A DNA stretch of 64,000 bases from an uncultured Desulfobacteraceae bacterium (GTDB taxonomy: Bacteria; Desulfobacterota; Desulfobacteria; Desulfobacterales; Desulfatirhabdiaceae): positions 62,001-126,000 of the forward strand of contig CAJBLH010000167.1 of the NCBI GenBank assembly GCA_903953895.1, written 5' to 3'. Positions 1 to 13,036 of this stretch are shown one piece after another. Each line of letters begins with the position of its first letter. The stretch's first letter is position 1. The position numbers and the translations under genes are program-made. The notes beneath the pieces are model-generated. The model saw only the letters and a program-made list of their open reading frames with translations. It was not told the DNA's origin and made no database searches.

Positions 1-200
1 ATTCGGGAGGCATATCCATAATACAGTTTGTAACCGGCCACTGCCGGATCGGTATTGGCATCCCAGGCCAGTGTTACCTGAGCGGCCAGGACTGGGGAAC
101 TGCCTGGCCCCATACAGATCAAACACAGCAGGTTGAAGAGAAGGAAAATAAATGGTGTGACACTAAGGCGAGAACGTGAAAATAGATTTGGGCAAGTCAT
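1..200 (-). CDS. Secreted fibronectin type III domain protein (N-terminus only)
   Basis: Only the first 66 codons are inside the window; the gene runs off the left edge. The ATG at 200 follows a near-perfect ribosome binding site (AAGGAGG, 206-212) at good spacing. The protein opens with a signal peptide: a short polar start, a hydrophobic core of about 20 residues, and a probable cleavage site after PVLAA near residue 40. Immediately after it comes QVTLAWDANTD and GYKLYYG, the opening strands of a fibronectin III fold as found in exported surface proteins of Geobacter and sulfate reducers. The gene lies directly downstream of a c-di-GMP-type riboswitch, so a role in surface attachment or an extracellular matrix is likely but unproven. 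The remaining domains cannot be seen. Confidence 0.8.
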   Translation of the reverse strand, partial: MTCPNLFSRSRLSVTPFIFLLFNLLCLICMGPGSSPVLAAQVTLAWDANTDPAVAGYKLYYGYASR

Positions 201-254
201 AATAACCTCCTTAATGAATCCTGGCAGAATGGCATTAAGAAGGCACCCATTCCA

Positions 255-340
255 GCCCGGCATCTCTGCTACCTTATTCCCGAAGGGAACTTAGGCCAGT
301 AGTTTTGCGCCCCACCCTTTCAGATGGTTTGCCTTTATCA
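255..340 (-). promoter_or_regulatory. GEMM-I (cyclic dinucleotide) riboswitch aptamer
   Basis: Read on the minus strand, the sequence has the GEMM-I elements in order: GGCAAACC, a P2 hairpin CCATC-TGAAAG-GGTGG carrying the GAAA tetraloop, the conserved GCGCAAA joint, CTGGCCTAA with its tetraloop-receptor strand, a second hairpin closed by a CUUCGG-type loop, AAGGTAGC, and the closing TGCC that pairs with the first GGCA. The aptamer sits 55 nt upstream of the fibronectin III gene. Between aptamer and ribosome binding site is a further hairpin (CTGGAATGG with CCATTCTGCCAG) that could be the expression platform. The family binds c-di-GMP; some deltaproteobacterial members prefer 3',3'-cGAMP, and I cannot decide which applies here. 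A TATAAA -10-like hexamer lies at 378-383. Confidence 0.88.
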
Positions 341-4777
<4,437 letters not shown>

Positions 4778-4794
4778 AAAAAAGGGGGCAGGAA

Positions 4795-6147
4795 TCAGGG
4801 GGCAGGAATCAGGATTTTATTTTCTCCGCCCTCTGTTTTCTGTCGTCCGCTCTCTGAATCCTGAGACAACCGATAGACTGTCTCCATTTCCAGCACGGTC
4901 ATATCAAAAGCTTTTCGACTCAGATAGTTGACCGTTCCTTTCTGCACCAGCATCCATCCAACGCTGGCGGCCATGCCCGCCGGCGTTGTCTTTTTGATCA
5001 GCCGGTAGATCAACAGCGGCCACTGCATCCATCTATAAATATTCCAGGACTTTTTGGTGAGTGCGCCGAACTGCCGAAATCGCGGATGTTCTGCGATTGC
5101 TTTGACACTGTAAAGATATCTGAATTCAATGCGGTGAAAACGGCTGACAATCGGCAGTTTTTCCGTGTTGCAAACAGATTGTAGCCAGAATTGGCACCGG
5201 ATAAGAATCGGGCCTAGTTTAGCTTCATCGATCGGAGCCGGACTTTCCGGAAAATATGTTCCGGCGATGACATGAAGCGCCTCTTGAAATCCGGATTTCC
5301 ATTCCGTGAATCCGGGAGATGCAAAAATCAAAGAATTGACGCCTATCAGGCGATTTCGAATCTCCTGAATGCGCGGATCCTCCGGACGGAATTCCGGATC
5401 TGCCAGCTCTGCCAGCTCCGCCAGTTCCTGCTCTATTTCGCTTGTATCCTGAGAAATTATGTCACAGCGGGTTTCATGATCATAAGCCTGAATCGCCTGT
5501 TTGCCGGCAAACAGATAAATATCCATTAACAAGAAACGGGTAAGAGATAGAATCGTCAACTGATTGGAAAGATAAATCAGCCAGGAAAAGGGGTCCGGCA
5601 GAAGGATGAGCCTGAGAACATTGGCGCGATTGATCCATCGTCGGTAACGGATATAGGCCCGAACCGCCCGATATCTGCTGATTCGGTCGTACCAGCTCCA
5701 GGCCTTTCGGATATGTCGGATGCGAATATGTTGAAACCGTAAGAATCCTGGCCTGTTCAGGATACTTTGAAGCCGTTCAACAGCATCATGTGCGGTGCGG
5801 ATCAGGTTTCCCGCTGTCACACAAAGTTCAGGCTTTTCCTGATCCGGATGAAATGCAGCGGCAATATCCCGCAAATATTCGGCAAGGCCGGAAAATGCAC
5901 TCATTTCCAAAAAACCAGCCTGCCAGATTTCCTGACAGCGATTCAGCACCACCTGAATGGCTTGTTGCCGACAAGGCCCCGCAGAACCGAGTTCAACCTT
6001 TAAATTCCTGAATTCTTGCTTTAACGAACGCTTCCACTGAAGCATTCCGCGAAGACGCCACAGGACTATCAGGGTGACCAACGCAATCAGCAGCGCGAGG
6101 ATTCCGATCCCGGCATGCAAAATATGATAAATCCAGATGGGGTCCAC
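4795..6147 (-). CDS. Unrecognised membrane-associated protein, 450 aa
   Basis: I do not recognise this protein. The start is GTG at 6147 behind AGAGGA. It has an N-terminal transmembrane segment (about residues 13-32, rich in L, I, V) followed by a basic stretch. A long, largely helical region with many R, Q and E comes next, then a second hydrophobic patch near residues 185-220 (LPDPFSWLIYLSNQL, FLLMDIYLF). A C-terminal section rich in W, Y and I ends in a polar tail. There is no catalytic motif I can name. It is convergent with the oxidoreductase gene (17 bases between the stops) and divergent from the K+ channel gene. The region of the stop codons carries a short direct repeat (GGGGGCAGGAATCAGG twice). 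Confidence 0.6.
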   Translation of the reverse strand: MDPIWIYHILHAGIGILALLIALVTLIVLWRLRGMLQWKRSLKQEFRNLKVELGSAGPCRQQAIQVVLNRCQEIWQAGFLEMSAFSGLAEYLRDIAAAFHPDQEKPELCVTAGNLIRTAHDAVERLQSILNRPGFLRFQHIRIRHIRKAWSWYDRISRYRAVRAYIRYRRWINRANVLRLILLPDPFSWLIYLSNQLTILSLTRFLLMDIYLFAGKQAIQAYDHETRCDIISQDTSEIEQELAELAELADPEFRPEDPRIQEIRNRLIGVNSLIFASPGFTEWKSGFQEALHVIAGTYFPESPAPIDEAKLGPILIRCQFWLQSVCNTEKLPIVSRFHRIEFRYLYSVKAIAEHPRFRQFGALTKKSWNIYRWMQWPLLIYRLIKKTTPAGMAASVGWMLVQKGTVNYLSRKAFDMTVLEMETVYRLSQDSESGRQKTEGGENKILIPAP

Positions 6148-6196
6148 TGGGAAATCCTCTTGATTTAGCTATCGCCTCTGTCGTATATCCATAAGC

Positions 6197-7198
6197 ATGA
6201 ACAGCGCCAGACATCTGATTATATCCATTCTGATCTCTATAGCCATCATTTTGTTTGGGGCGTGGGGGTTTATGCTCATCGAGGGCTGGAATTTTCTGGA
6301 TGCCCTTTTCATGACGGTGATCACCCTGACCACCGTGGGCTTTGGAGAAGTCCATCAGCTCAGCCCCGCAGGTCGAACATATACCATACTCCTGATCTTT
6401 GTGGGAGTTGGTTTTTTTGGATATGTGGGGGCGACACTGATTCAATATATGATCGAGGGGCGAATCCGTATCATTCTGGGGAGGCGACGGTTGGACAGAA
6501 AAATTACCCGATTGAAAAATCATTACATTATCTGCGGTTATGGCCGTATCGGAAGAGTCTTGTGTATGAATCTTCGTCAAAAACCCATCGATCTCGTCGT
6601 CATTGAAAAAAGCCCGGAACTGATACCGATCATGGAAGAAGACAGGATTTTATACATGTCTGGCGATACGGCGGATGAGACGATCTTGCTGAATGCCGGG
6701 ATTGAACGCGCCAGGGGGTTGATTGCCGTTCTGGGCACCGATGTGGACAACGTCTTTCTGGTGTTGACCGCCAGACAGCTCAATCCCAAATTGTTTATCA
6801 TGGCCAGAGCGATTTATAAAGAATCCAAGTCCAAGCTCCTGGCTGCCGGTGCTTCCGCCGTTGAATCTCCCTATGAGGTCGGCGCCGTGAGTATGGCCCA
6901 CCGGATTATCCGACCAACAGTTACCAGCTTTCTGGATCTGGCCCTCACCTACGATCGCAAAGACATTCAGATGGAAGAAATTCCCGTCAGCCCGGTATCC
7001 CCGCTGACGAATGTAACACTTAAAAATTCCAGAATCCGTCAGGATTACAACCTGATCATCATTGCCATCAAACGGGTGGACGGCAGCATGATGTTCAACC
7101 CATCTTTTGAAACCTTGCTGGAGCCCGGCTCCACAGTCATTGCCGTGGGGCAGGAAATGGACCTGCTGCGGCTGGAAAAAGTCCTCTATCCGATTTGA
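6197..7198 (+). CDS. Two-TM potassium channel with TrkA-N/TrkA-C (RCK) domains
   Basis: A ligand-gated K+ channel subunit of the MthK/Kch type, 333 residues. Two membrane helices (residues 6-28 and 63-86) flank a pore loop with selectivity filter TTVGFGE (45-51). A cytoplasmic RCK domain follows, with nucleotide-binding motif YIICGYGRIGR (111-121) and a downstream acidic VVIEKSPE. A C-terminal TrkA-C domain covers roughly residues 245-333. No ribosome binding site is obvious before ATG 6197. The gene is divergent from the unrecognised 450-aa protein, with a 49-base gap, and the next gene begins within 60 bases on the same strand. It would act in the cytoplasmic membrane in K+ flux or osmotic and pH homeostasis. 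The subfamily ligand (Ca2+, NAD(H) or other) cannot be told from sequence. Confidence 0.9.
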   Translation: MNSARHLIISILISIAIILFGAWGFMLIEGWNFLDALFMTVITLTTVGFGEVHQLSPAGRTYTILLIFVGVGFFGYVGATLIQYMIEGRIRIILGRRRLDRKITRLKNHYIICGYGRIGRVLCMNLRQKPIDLVVIEKSPELIPIMEEDRILYMSGDTADETILLNAGIERARGLIAVLGTDVDNVFLVLTARQLNPKLFIMARAIYKESKSKLLAAGASAVESPYEVGAVSMAHRIIRPTVTSFLDLALTYDRKDIQMEEIPVSPVSPLTNVTLKNSRIRQDYNLIIIAIKRVDGSMMFNPSFETLLEPGSTVIAVGQEMDLLRLEKVLYPI

Positions 7199-7256
7199 CG
7201 GAATTTTGAAAATCGATTTCAGCCACGAAATGCACAAAATAACGAACGAACTCAGC

Positions 7257-8336
7257 ATGATAAATAATTCAGTCAATTCTGTCCGGACTGTTTTGGTTAC
7301 CGGTGGCGGGGGGTTTCTGGGAAAGGCCATTGTCCGGCGTCTTGTCGCCCGGGGAAACCGGGTCATCAGTTTTTCCAGAAACCACTATCCTGAACTCGAT
7401 GCGTTCGGTGTCCACCAGATTCAAGGGGATATTTCGAATCCGGATGCTGTCGAAAATGCCGTCAACGGTGTGGATACCGTCTATCATGTGGCGGCCAAAG
7501 CAGGGGTTTGGGGGAATTACCAGGACTATTACCGGATCAATACAGAAGGCACACGACACGTCATTGCCGCCTGTCTGTCCGCCGGCGTTTCGCGCCTGAT
7601 CTACACCAGTTCACCCAGTGTCGTGTTTAGCGGCGGAAATATGGAAGGTGTGGACGAAACCGTACCCTATCCCGACCGTTATCATGCTGCTTACCCCGAA
7701 ACCAAAGCCCTGGCCGAGCAGGCTGTCCGGCAGGCCGGAGGTTGCATCCAGGCGGCGGATGGCAAATGGCTGCAGACAGGCAAGATCAGGCGGAACGAAG
7801 GGGAAGGACTGAAGACTATCGTCTTGAGACCGCATCTGATCTGGGGCCCGGAAGACAATCACCTGGTTCCGCGAATCCTCCAGCGAGCCAAACGACTCCG
7901 GCGCATCGGGGACGGCAGGAACCGGGTGGATGTGATTTATATCGATAATGCGGCCAAGGCCCATCTTCTGGCGGAAGAAGCACTGAACCGTCATCCGCAG
8001 CTTTCAGGAAATGTGTATTTCATCAGTCAGGGAGAGCCAGTTTTATTATGGAAAATGGTCGATGATATTCTTCTGGCCGGCGGGCAGTCTCCGGTTAAAG
8101 GCTCCCTCTCTCCGCGGACAGCTTTTTGGATTGGTGCTGTCCTAGAATGGATTTACAAGGCACTGGCATTGAAGGGAGAGCCGCAAATGACCCGTTTTGT
8201 CGCAGGAGAACTATCCACCTCCCACTGGTTCGATATCCGCGCCGCCCAAAAAGATATCGGCTATGTTCCGGAAGTGTCCACGGAAGAAGGACTGCGCCGA
8301 CTTGCGGCATATTTAAATAAAAAGGAGCTGAAATAA
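7257..8336 (+). CDS. NAD(P)-dependent 3-beta-HSD-type dehydrogenase, OleD-like
   Basis: An extended short-chain dehydrogenase of 359 residues. The Rossmann glycine motif TGGGGFLG is at residues 15-22, an acidic patch follows at QGDIS, and the catalytic pair Y146-x3-K150 lies in AAYPETK after the TSSPSV serine strand. Overall wording (HVAAKAGVWG, LRPHLIWGPEDN, YIDNAA, EPPMTRF-like GEPQMTRF) resembles OleD, the 2-alkyl-3-oxoalkanoate reductase of long-chain olefin synthesis. No oleA, oleB or oleC is present in this window, so a general sterol- or oxoacyl-type reductase remains possible. The open frame extends upstream to 7107 inside the channel gene; I use ATG 7257 because conserved sequence starts just after it, with ATG 7230 the alternative. 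It is probably co-transcribed with the channel. Confidence 0.85.
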   Translation: MINNSVNSVRTVLVTGGGGFLGKAIVRRLVARGNRVISFSRNHYPELDAFGVHQIQGDISNPDAVENAVNGVDTVYHVAAKAGVWGNYQDYYRINTEGTRHVIAACLSAGVSRLIYTSSPSVVFSGGNMEGVDETVPYPDRYHAAYPETKALAEQAVRQAGGCIQAADGKWLQTGKIRRNEGEGLKTIVLRPHLIWGPEDNHLVPRILQRAKRLRRIGDGRNRVDVIYIDNAAKAHLLAEEALNRHPQLSGNVYFISQGEPVLLWKMVDDILLAGGQSPVKGSLSPRTAFWIGAVLEWIYKALALKGEPQMTRFVAGELSTSHWFDIRAAQKDIGYVPEVSTEEGLRRLAAYLNKKELK

Positions 8337-8521
8337 GAAACAAATATATCCACGACCTTCGGATCAAAATGAGTTCCTTTGCTTTCTGGGTGATGGCAAA
8401 GGATTTATCAATGAAAAACTCACTTGAGAGAAGCTCTTAATGATCCAGCCAGCCGCAAAAGTTTGATATCCCATTGAACTGAACCGGCGCCACAGTAGAC
8501 AGGTCTTCAAGGTATAGACAA

Positions 8522-10198
8522 TTATCCGCATACTCTGTAAACTTCTTCAAATGTTGTTAAGCCTCTAATCACTTTTAAAAGGCCATCCTCGACAAGGGAC
8601 CGGACATTGCGGGCCTGCATGTAAGCTCTGGCCTGCACCGGAAATGTATCATCCTTTGGCATGGATTTGATTTCCGAATTACACCTTAAATACTCCATCA
8701 AACCGATCCGGCCCTTATATCCGGTATGGCTGCATAGCTCGCATCCAACTGCATTTCGGATATCGAGGCTTTTAATTCCATATCGCGTGGCCAGTTCTTC
8801 CAGATGGTAGGTGGCAATAATGTCTTTTTCGACAGGTGTGCTGCAGGAACAGTTCAGACATAACTGACGCGCCAGCCGCTGGGCGATGACTGAAATCAGT
8901 GACGAATTGATCAAAAATTCAGGGAGTCCCAGGTCCAGAAGCCGGGTATAAGCCGTGGGCGCATCATTGGTATGGACGGTGCTGAACACCAGATGTCCGG
9001 TCAAGGACGACTGCATGGCAACTCGTGCTGTCTCTCCGTCCCGGATCTCGCCGATCATGATGACATCAGGGTCCTGCCGCAAAATACTTCTTAGCGCCGA
9101 GAGAAAATCATACCCTATCTCTGGGCGCACTTGAATTTGATTAATGCCCTCCAGTTGATACTCCACCGGATCTTCAATGGTAATAATTTTCTTTTCTTCA
9201 CTGTTGATGCGATTCAAACAGGAGTACAAGGTTGTGGTCTTACCGCTGCCGGTAGGCCCCGTCAGTAGAATAACTCCGGCTGTCTTTACGATGTCTTCAT
9301 TCAGGAGTTTAGTCAAATCCGGTTCAAGGCCCAGTTGACTCAGCTCATATCCCACCGATTCCTTAACCAAGAATCTCAGAACAAGGCTCTCGCCTTTGGC
9401 CAGCGGCAAGGTCGAAACACGAACGTCGATTTCTTTGGACGATATACGCATGGATATCTGACCGTCCTGAGGCTTTCGACTCTCGGCAATATCCATACCG
9501 GACAGGATTTTGATTCTGGAGGCAATTGGAAGCTGCATCTTCATCGGCAAAAAATCGATATCGTGCAACATGCCATCGATACGAAACCGGACACGGTACA
9601 TTTTGTTATAGGGCTCAAAATGCAGATCCGATGCTCCCCTTTCCACGGCACGTGAAATCAGGGAATTGACCATATTGATGATGGGCGCTTCGGACGCCAT
9701 TTCCCGCAGCCGGTCGATTTCATTATCCGAAATGTCCCCGAAATCGGATTCATCCCCGGCGCCTGCTTTCTGGTGTACCCGCAAATCGCCCTCGATTTCC
9801 CGCAATTGGGACTGGGTCAATATTACAATTTCCGTACGGATATTCAGATTGGCAAGATATTGGTTCACCTCATAATCGAGAGGATTCGCACAACCGAAAT
9901 AAAGCTTGCCATCCGCTTCGTTAATCGGAAACCAACCTCTTTGCGCCAAAAAAAATATATTAATATTTGGTAATGATTTCAAACTGTTGAAATCAATTAG
10001 ACTTCTATCTCCGTCTTTCAGCACCTGCAGATTTAACTGTTCGGCAAGCGCCAGAACCAGCATTTCTTCAGAAATGATCCCCATATTCAGAAGGATGGAG
10101 CCGAGCGCACCGCCGTATTTAGCTTGATATTGAAGGCCTCTTTCAATATCCTTAGGACTGATCTGATTTTTTTTTATTAATATTTCACCTATCAGCAT
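8522..10198 (-). CDS. pilB: PilB/GspE-family secretion or type IV pilus assembly ATPase
   Basis: A cytoplasmic hexameric motor ATPase that powers pilus extension or type II secretion; 558 residues. The N-terminal MshEN/GspE-N domain (residues 1-150) is present. The Walker A motif GPTGSGKTTT is at 314-323, an Asp box and the Walker B-like MIGEIRDGET lie near 377-386, and the His box TVHTND follows. A tetracysteine zinc site is formed by CLNC (about 446) and CELC (about 487). No platform protein, pilin or prepilin peptidase gene is nearby, so pilus and type II secretion roles cannot be separated; PilB is the commoner match for an isolated MshEN-type copy. It is convergent with the dehydrogenase, leaving a 185-base gap in which I see nothing. 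The gene symbol is a best guess. Confidence 0.88.
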   Translation of the reverse strand: MLIGEILIKKNQISPKDIERGLQYQAKYGGALGSILLNMGIISEEMLVLALAEQLNLQVLKDGDRSLIDFNSLKSLPNINIFFLAQRGWFPINEADGKLYFGCANPLDYEVNQYLANLNIRTEIVILTQSQLREIEGDLRVHQKAGAGDESDFGDISDNEIDRLREMASEAPIINMVNSLISRAVERGASDLHFEPYNKMYRVRFRIDGMLHDIDFLPMKMQLPIASRIKILSGMDIAESRKPQDGQISMRISSKEIDVRVSTLPLAKGESLVLRFLVKESVGYELSQLGLEPDLTKLLNEDIVKTAGVILLTGPTGSGKTTTLYSCLNRINSEEKKIITIEDPVEYQLEGINQIQVRPEIGYDFLSALRSILRQDPDVIMIGEIRDGETARVAMQSSLTGHLVFSTVHTNDAPTAYTRLLDLGLPEFLINSSLISVIAQRLARQLCLNCSCSTPVEKDIIATYHLEELATRYGIKSLDIRNAVGCELCSHTGYKGRIGLMEYLRCNSEIKSMPKDDTFPVQARAYMQARNVRSLVEDGLLKVIRGLTTFEEVYRVCG

Positions 10199-10593
10199 AT
10201 TCGAAGGCAGCCTTGTGTGTTGAGTATTGTGGGGCCCGGGTAAAGCCTATGGAACAGGAGGCGCAGAAAGGATATCCGCATCTTATTTTCTTTTTATTGA
10301 ATCTTCATAACCCATAAAAAAAATACCACGATATATGAGTTGCCTTATATGGTTTTTCATAATTTTTGGCAACATGAAACACCTTTAAGAGCATGATCCA
10401 CACCTGACAGAAGCCTGAAGACAATGCAGGGCTTTGTCAATTTCCGCCCGACATACTGCCGGTCGCCAGCATCATTCCCGACTTTTTTATTGACACTTCT
10501 ATCTGAATCATGAATAAGAACCATTATATTTAAAGAGATATTTTGATTTGTTTCACGACTTTTTCAAATCCAACGATCAGGAAAGGAAAACAG
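10199..10593. other. Divergent intergenic region
   Basis: About 395 bases between the PilB-like gene (minus) and the small zinc-ribbon gene (plus). No coding frame is convincing. A plus-strand sigma-70 candidate is TTGACA at 10490-10495 with AATAAG at 10513-10518 (17-base spacer), giving a leader of about 70 nt for the small gene. No clear promoter was identified for the minus-strand gene. Confidence 0.4.
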
Positions 10594-10806
10594 ATGTCTA
10601 ACATCGTCAAAAAACAGGTCTGCAAATGTGAAAACTGCGGCAATGAGGCTGAAATGGAAATTACATGTACACTGCCGGATGCACCGTCCGATTCTTCCCC
10701 AAAAGCCGCTGCACCTGCAAAGCCAGCCACTGCACCCCAGAAAATCATGGGAACGGCCCATTGCGCGCAATGCGGCAACGAAGCCGATATGTGGATCGAC
10801 TATTAA
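10594..10806 (+). CDS. Small zinc-ribbon protein, 70 aa
   Basis: A 70-residue protein with two CxxC knuckles, CKCENCGNEAEM near the N-terminus and CAQCGNEADMW near the C-terminus, separated by a flexible Ala/Pro/Lys linker. The two halves repeat the same CxxCGNEA-x-M pattern, so it looks like a duplicated rubredoxin-like or zinc-knuckle unit that would bind one metal between the arms. I chose ATG 10594 because AGGAAAGGA lies just upstream. It is followed 27 bases later by citrate synthase on the same strand and is likely co-transcribed with it. Its function is unknown to me. Confidence 0.75.
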   Translation: MSNIVKKQVCKCENCGNEAEMEITCTLPDAPSDSSPKAAAPAKPATAPQKIMGTAHCAQCGNEADMWIDY

Positions 10807-10833
10807 CCGTGTAAGACGCCAGGTACATATATT

Positions 10834-12015
10834 ATGGACGACTGCAAGATCATTCTGAATACCGGGCTGCGTGGTGTCAAGATCGCGCAGACCCGCATCA
10901 GCGATGTGGATGGAAACGCTGGCTGGCTGATTTACAGAGGGTATCTTATTCAGGAACTGGCCTCCCGGGCAACGTTTGAGGAAGTGGCCTATCTGCTGCT
11001 ATTCGAAAGGCTGCCGTCCAAGTCCGAGCTGGAGAATTTCACTGCCGAACTCGTCCGGGAACGCGAAATTCCGCCGGAGCTGATTGCTGCACTCCAAACT
11101 CGACCGGCCAGTGCCATGGCCATGGATGTGCTTCAGGCGGCAATTTCCATGCTGGCAAACCATGATCCCGAACTGCCGCATGTATCGCAGGACGGCTCCG
11201 TTCGCACGGCCATTCGCCTGATTGCCAAAACCGCCACCCTTGTTGCGGCCTGGCACCGGATTCGGCGTGGTCTCGACCCTGTTTCGCCAAATCCCCTGCT
11301 ATATCATGCAGCCAATTTTCTATACATGCTCAATAACGAAGCACCGGATTCGGAAATCGCCCATTTTCTGGATGTCTGCCTGGTGCTACATGCAGAGCAT
11401 TCCTTCAATGCCTCGACATTTGCCGCCCGGGAAGTGGCCTCCACCAAAGCTCATATGTATGCCGCTGTATCGGCTGCCATCGGGTCTCTGTCCGGAGAGC
11501 TTCACGGCGGTGCCAATGCCAGGGTCATGGACATGCTGCTGAAGATCGGCACGACAGAGGCGGTGGAATCTTATGTTCAGACCGAGTTTGCGGCCGGCCG
11601 CAAAATCATGGGGCTGGGACATGCGGTTTATAACGTAGATGACCCCAGGGCCTTTATACTGGCCCCCATGTCCAAAGCCATGGGAGAGAAAATTGGCGAT
11701 ACCCGCTGGTATGATATTTCCCGGCTTCTCGAAAACCGGGCCAAGGCCGCGTTCAATCAACAAAAAGGCATGGATATCGTCGTGAATGTCGATTTTTACA
11801 GTGCATCTCTGTATTATGCCATGGGAATTCCGATCGATCTGTTCACACCGGTTTTTGCTGTTTCCCGTGTTGCGGGGTGGGTCGCGCATGTGATCGAAGA
11901 GCAATACGCCGGCGCCTCGGCCAAACCTGTTCTGTATCGCCCGGAATCCGAGTATGTCGGAGATTACTGCGGCCCGGAAACATGTTCCTTTACCCCCATT
12001 GAAACCCGCTCTTAA
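10834..12015 (+). CDS. gltA: Citrate synthase
   Basis: Condenses acetyl-CoA and oxaloacetate to citrate and CoA in the cytoplasm. The 393-residue length fits the short bacterial/archaeal type rather than the longer NADH-sensitive one. Catalytic elements are visible: the first His in GELHGGANARV (about residue 223), the second in GLGHAVYNVDDPRA (about 262), and the Asp in VNVDFYSASLY (about 319). HAEHSFNAST, another family signature, precedes them. The usual GHRVYK motif here reads GHAVYN, so the Arg next to the active-site His is replaced by Ala. The conserved DPRA and C-terminal RPESEYVG with Arg are kept, so activity is still expected; 2-methylcitrate synthase is a less likely alternative. 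A Fur-family regulator gene follows within 13 bases. Confidence 0.92.
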   Translation: MDDCKIILNTGLRGVKIAQTRISDVDGNAGWLIYRGYLIQELASRATFEEVAYLLLFERLPSKSELENFTAELVREREIPPELIAALQTRPASAMAMDVLQAAISMLANHDPELPHVSQDGSVRTAIRLIAKTATLVAAWHRIRRGLDPVSPNPLLYHAANFLYMLNNEAPDSEIAHFLDVCLVLHAEHSFNASTFAAREVASTKAHMYAAVSAAIGSLSGELHGGANARVMDMLLKIGTTEAVESYVQTEFAAGRKIMGLGHAVYNVDDPRAFILAPMSKAMGEKIGDTRWYDISRLLENRAKAAFNQQKGMDIVVNVDFYSASLYYAMGIPIDLFTPVFAVSRVAGWVAHVIEEQYAGASAKPVLYRPESEYVGDYCGPETCSFTPIETRS

Positions 12016-12028
12016 AGGACAATGAATC

Positions 12029-12490
12029 GTGTTGAATGACGCACTGCTCCGCATGACGCGTCAGCGCCAGGTGATTCTTCAGGAACTTCGAAAAGTCATG
12101 ACCCATCCTAGTGCCGATGAAGTCTATGAGATGGTCCGGCGGCTGATTCCCCGGATCAGCCTGGGAACTGTATACCGGAATCTGGAAATTCTTTCTGAAT
12201 TAGGAGAAATTCAGAAGATAGAAATATGCGGTAAACTTAAGCGCTTCGACGGGAACACCAAGGACCATTATCACCTGCGGTGTCTGAACTGCCACCGCAT
12301 CGATGATGTTCCGGAACACATTCATTTTGATTTCAACTCATCTCTGAATTCACAAACCGGATACGCCATCACCGGGCATCGGCTGGAATTTATGGGACTA
12401 TGCCCCGAATGCTCCGAGCAGCAAGGCAGTCGCCTGTCCCGGAAGATTCTGTCTCATTTAAATGTACGGCCACAGTCGCTCTCCGGCTAA
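12029..12490 (+). CDS. Fur/PerR-family metalloregulator
   Basis: A DNA-binding repressor of about 153 residues. The winged helix (residues 8-80) contains HPSADEVYEMVRR and the recognition helix ISLGTVYRNLEIL. The dimerisation and metal domain contains DHYHLRCLNCHRIDDV and a second CPEC near the C-terminus, forming the structural zinc site. The His-rich HYHLRC segment places it nearer PerR than iron-sensing Fur, but the sensing ligand is not certain. The GTG at 12029 follows AAAGGAC; ATG 12053 is an alternative start. It lies 13 bases after citrate synthase on the same strand, so it may be in that transcript. Likely targets are peroxide-defence or iron genes elsewhere. Confidence 0.87.
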   Translation: MLNDALLRMTRQRQVILQELRKVMTHPSADEVYEMVRRLIPRISLGTVYRNLEILSELGEIQKIEICGKLKRFDGNTKDHYHLRCLNCHRIDDVPEHIHFDFNSSLNSQTGYAITGHRLEFMGLCPECSEQQGSRLSRKILSHLNVRPQSLSG

Positions 12491-12662
12491 AGCAGCCGGG
12501 GGGATCGAGGGGCAAATCCTATCCAGTCGAATTCCGGGGCTGTCGAGTTTTCTTGACAGAAACCGTCCGTCGTAATATAAAAATCGCTGACAACGTAGAG
12601 ATTCAGCAGGCAGACCGTAATTTGGAGTATCCACACAACTTTTTATCAATGGGAGGATTCAC

Positions 12663-12986
12663 ATGGCGGATTATTACATCAATATTTTTATGAATGATGA
12701 AAAGCAGAAGAAACTTGATGCAGCGGGACTTGCCGGTCACATCAAGGATGTGGATGGTAAGAAGGCCATCCAGGTAGAAGTCAGCGCCAAAGAGCACAAA
12801 AAACTCACCAAGGGGTTCCCGGATCTCGAATTCGATGCTACCAATGCCTGTGTCATTCCCGAAACTGCCGAAACCACACTTCTGGATATTGTCTGCAACA
12901 TGAAAACCATCGACGTCATGAAAGTGGCGATCATGAAAATTTACAGTCCCCTGGCCGGCAAGGCCCCTCGGTCTGCCATGCGATAG
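12663..12986 (+). CDS. Unrecognised small protein, 107 aa
   Basis: I do not recognise the family. The ATG at 12663 has a good ribosome binding site (GGGAGG, 12651-12656), and the frame ends just before a strong terminator, so this is very probably a real gene. The protein is soluble and mixed alpha/beta, begins MADYYINIFMNDEKQK, and is rich in Lys and Asp with two cysteines (ATNACVIP and VCNMKT). It has no membrane segment or signal peptide. It stands 172 bases after the Fur-family gene; that gap holds no obvious structure. Confidence 0.7.
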   Translation: MADYYINIFMNDEKQKKLDAAGLAGHIKDVDGKKAIQVEVSAKEHKKLTKGFPDLEFDATNACVIPETAETTLLDIVCNMKTIDVMKVAIMKIYSPLAGKAPRSAMR

Positions 12987-13036
12987 ATGCCGACTGGCTG
13001 AAATTGCCTGCAGCGATCGCTGTCTCGTTTCATCCA

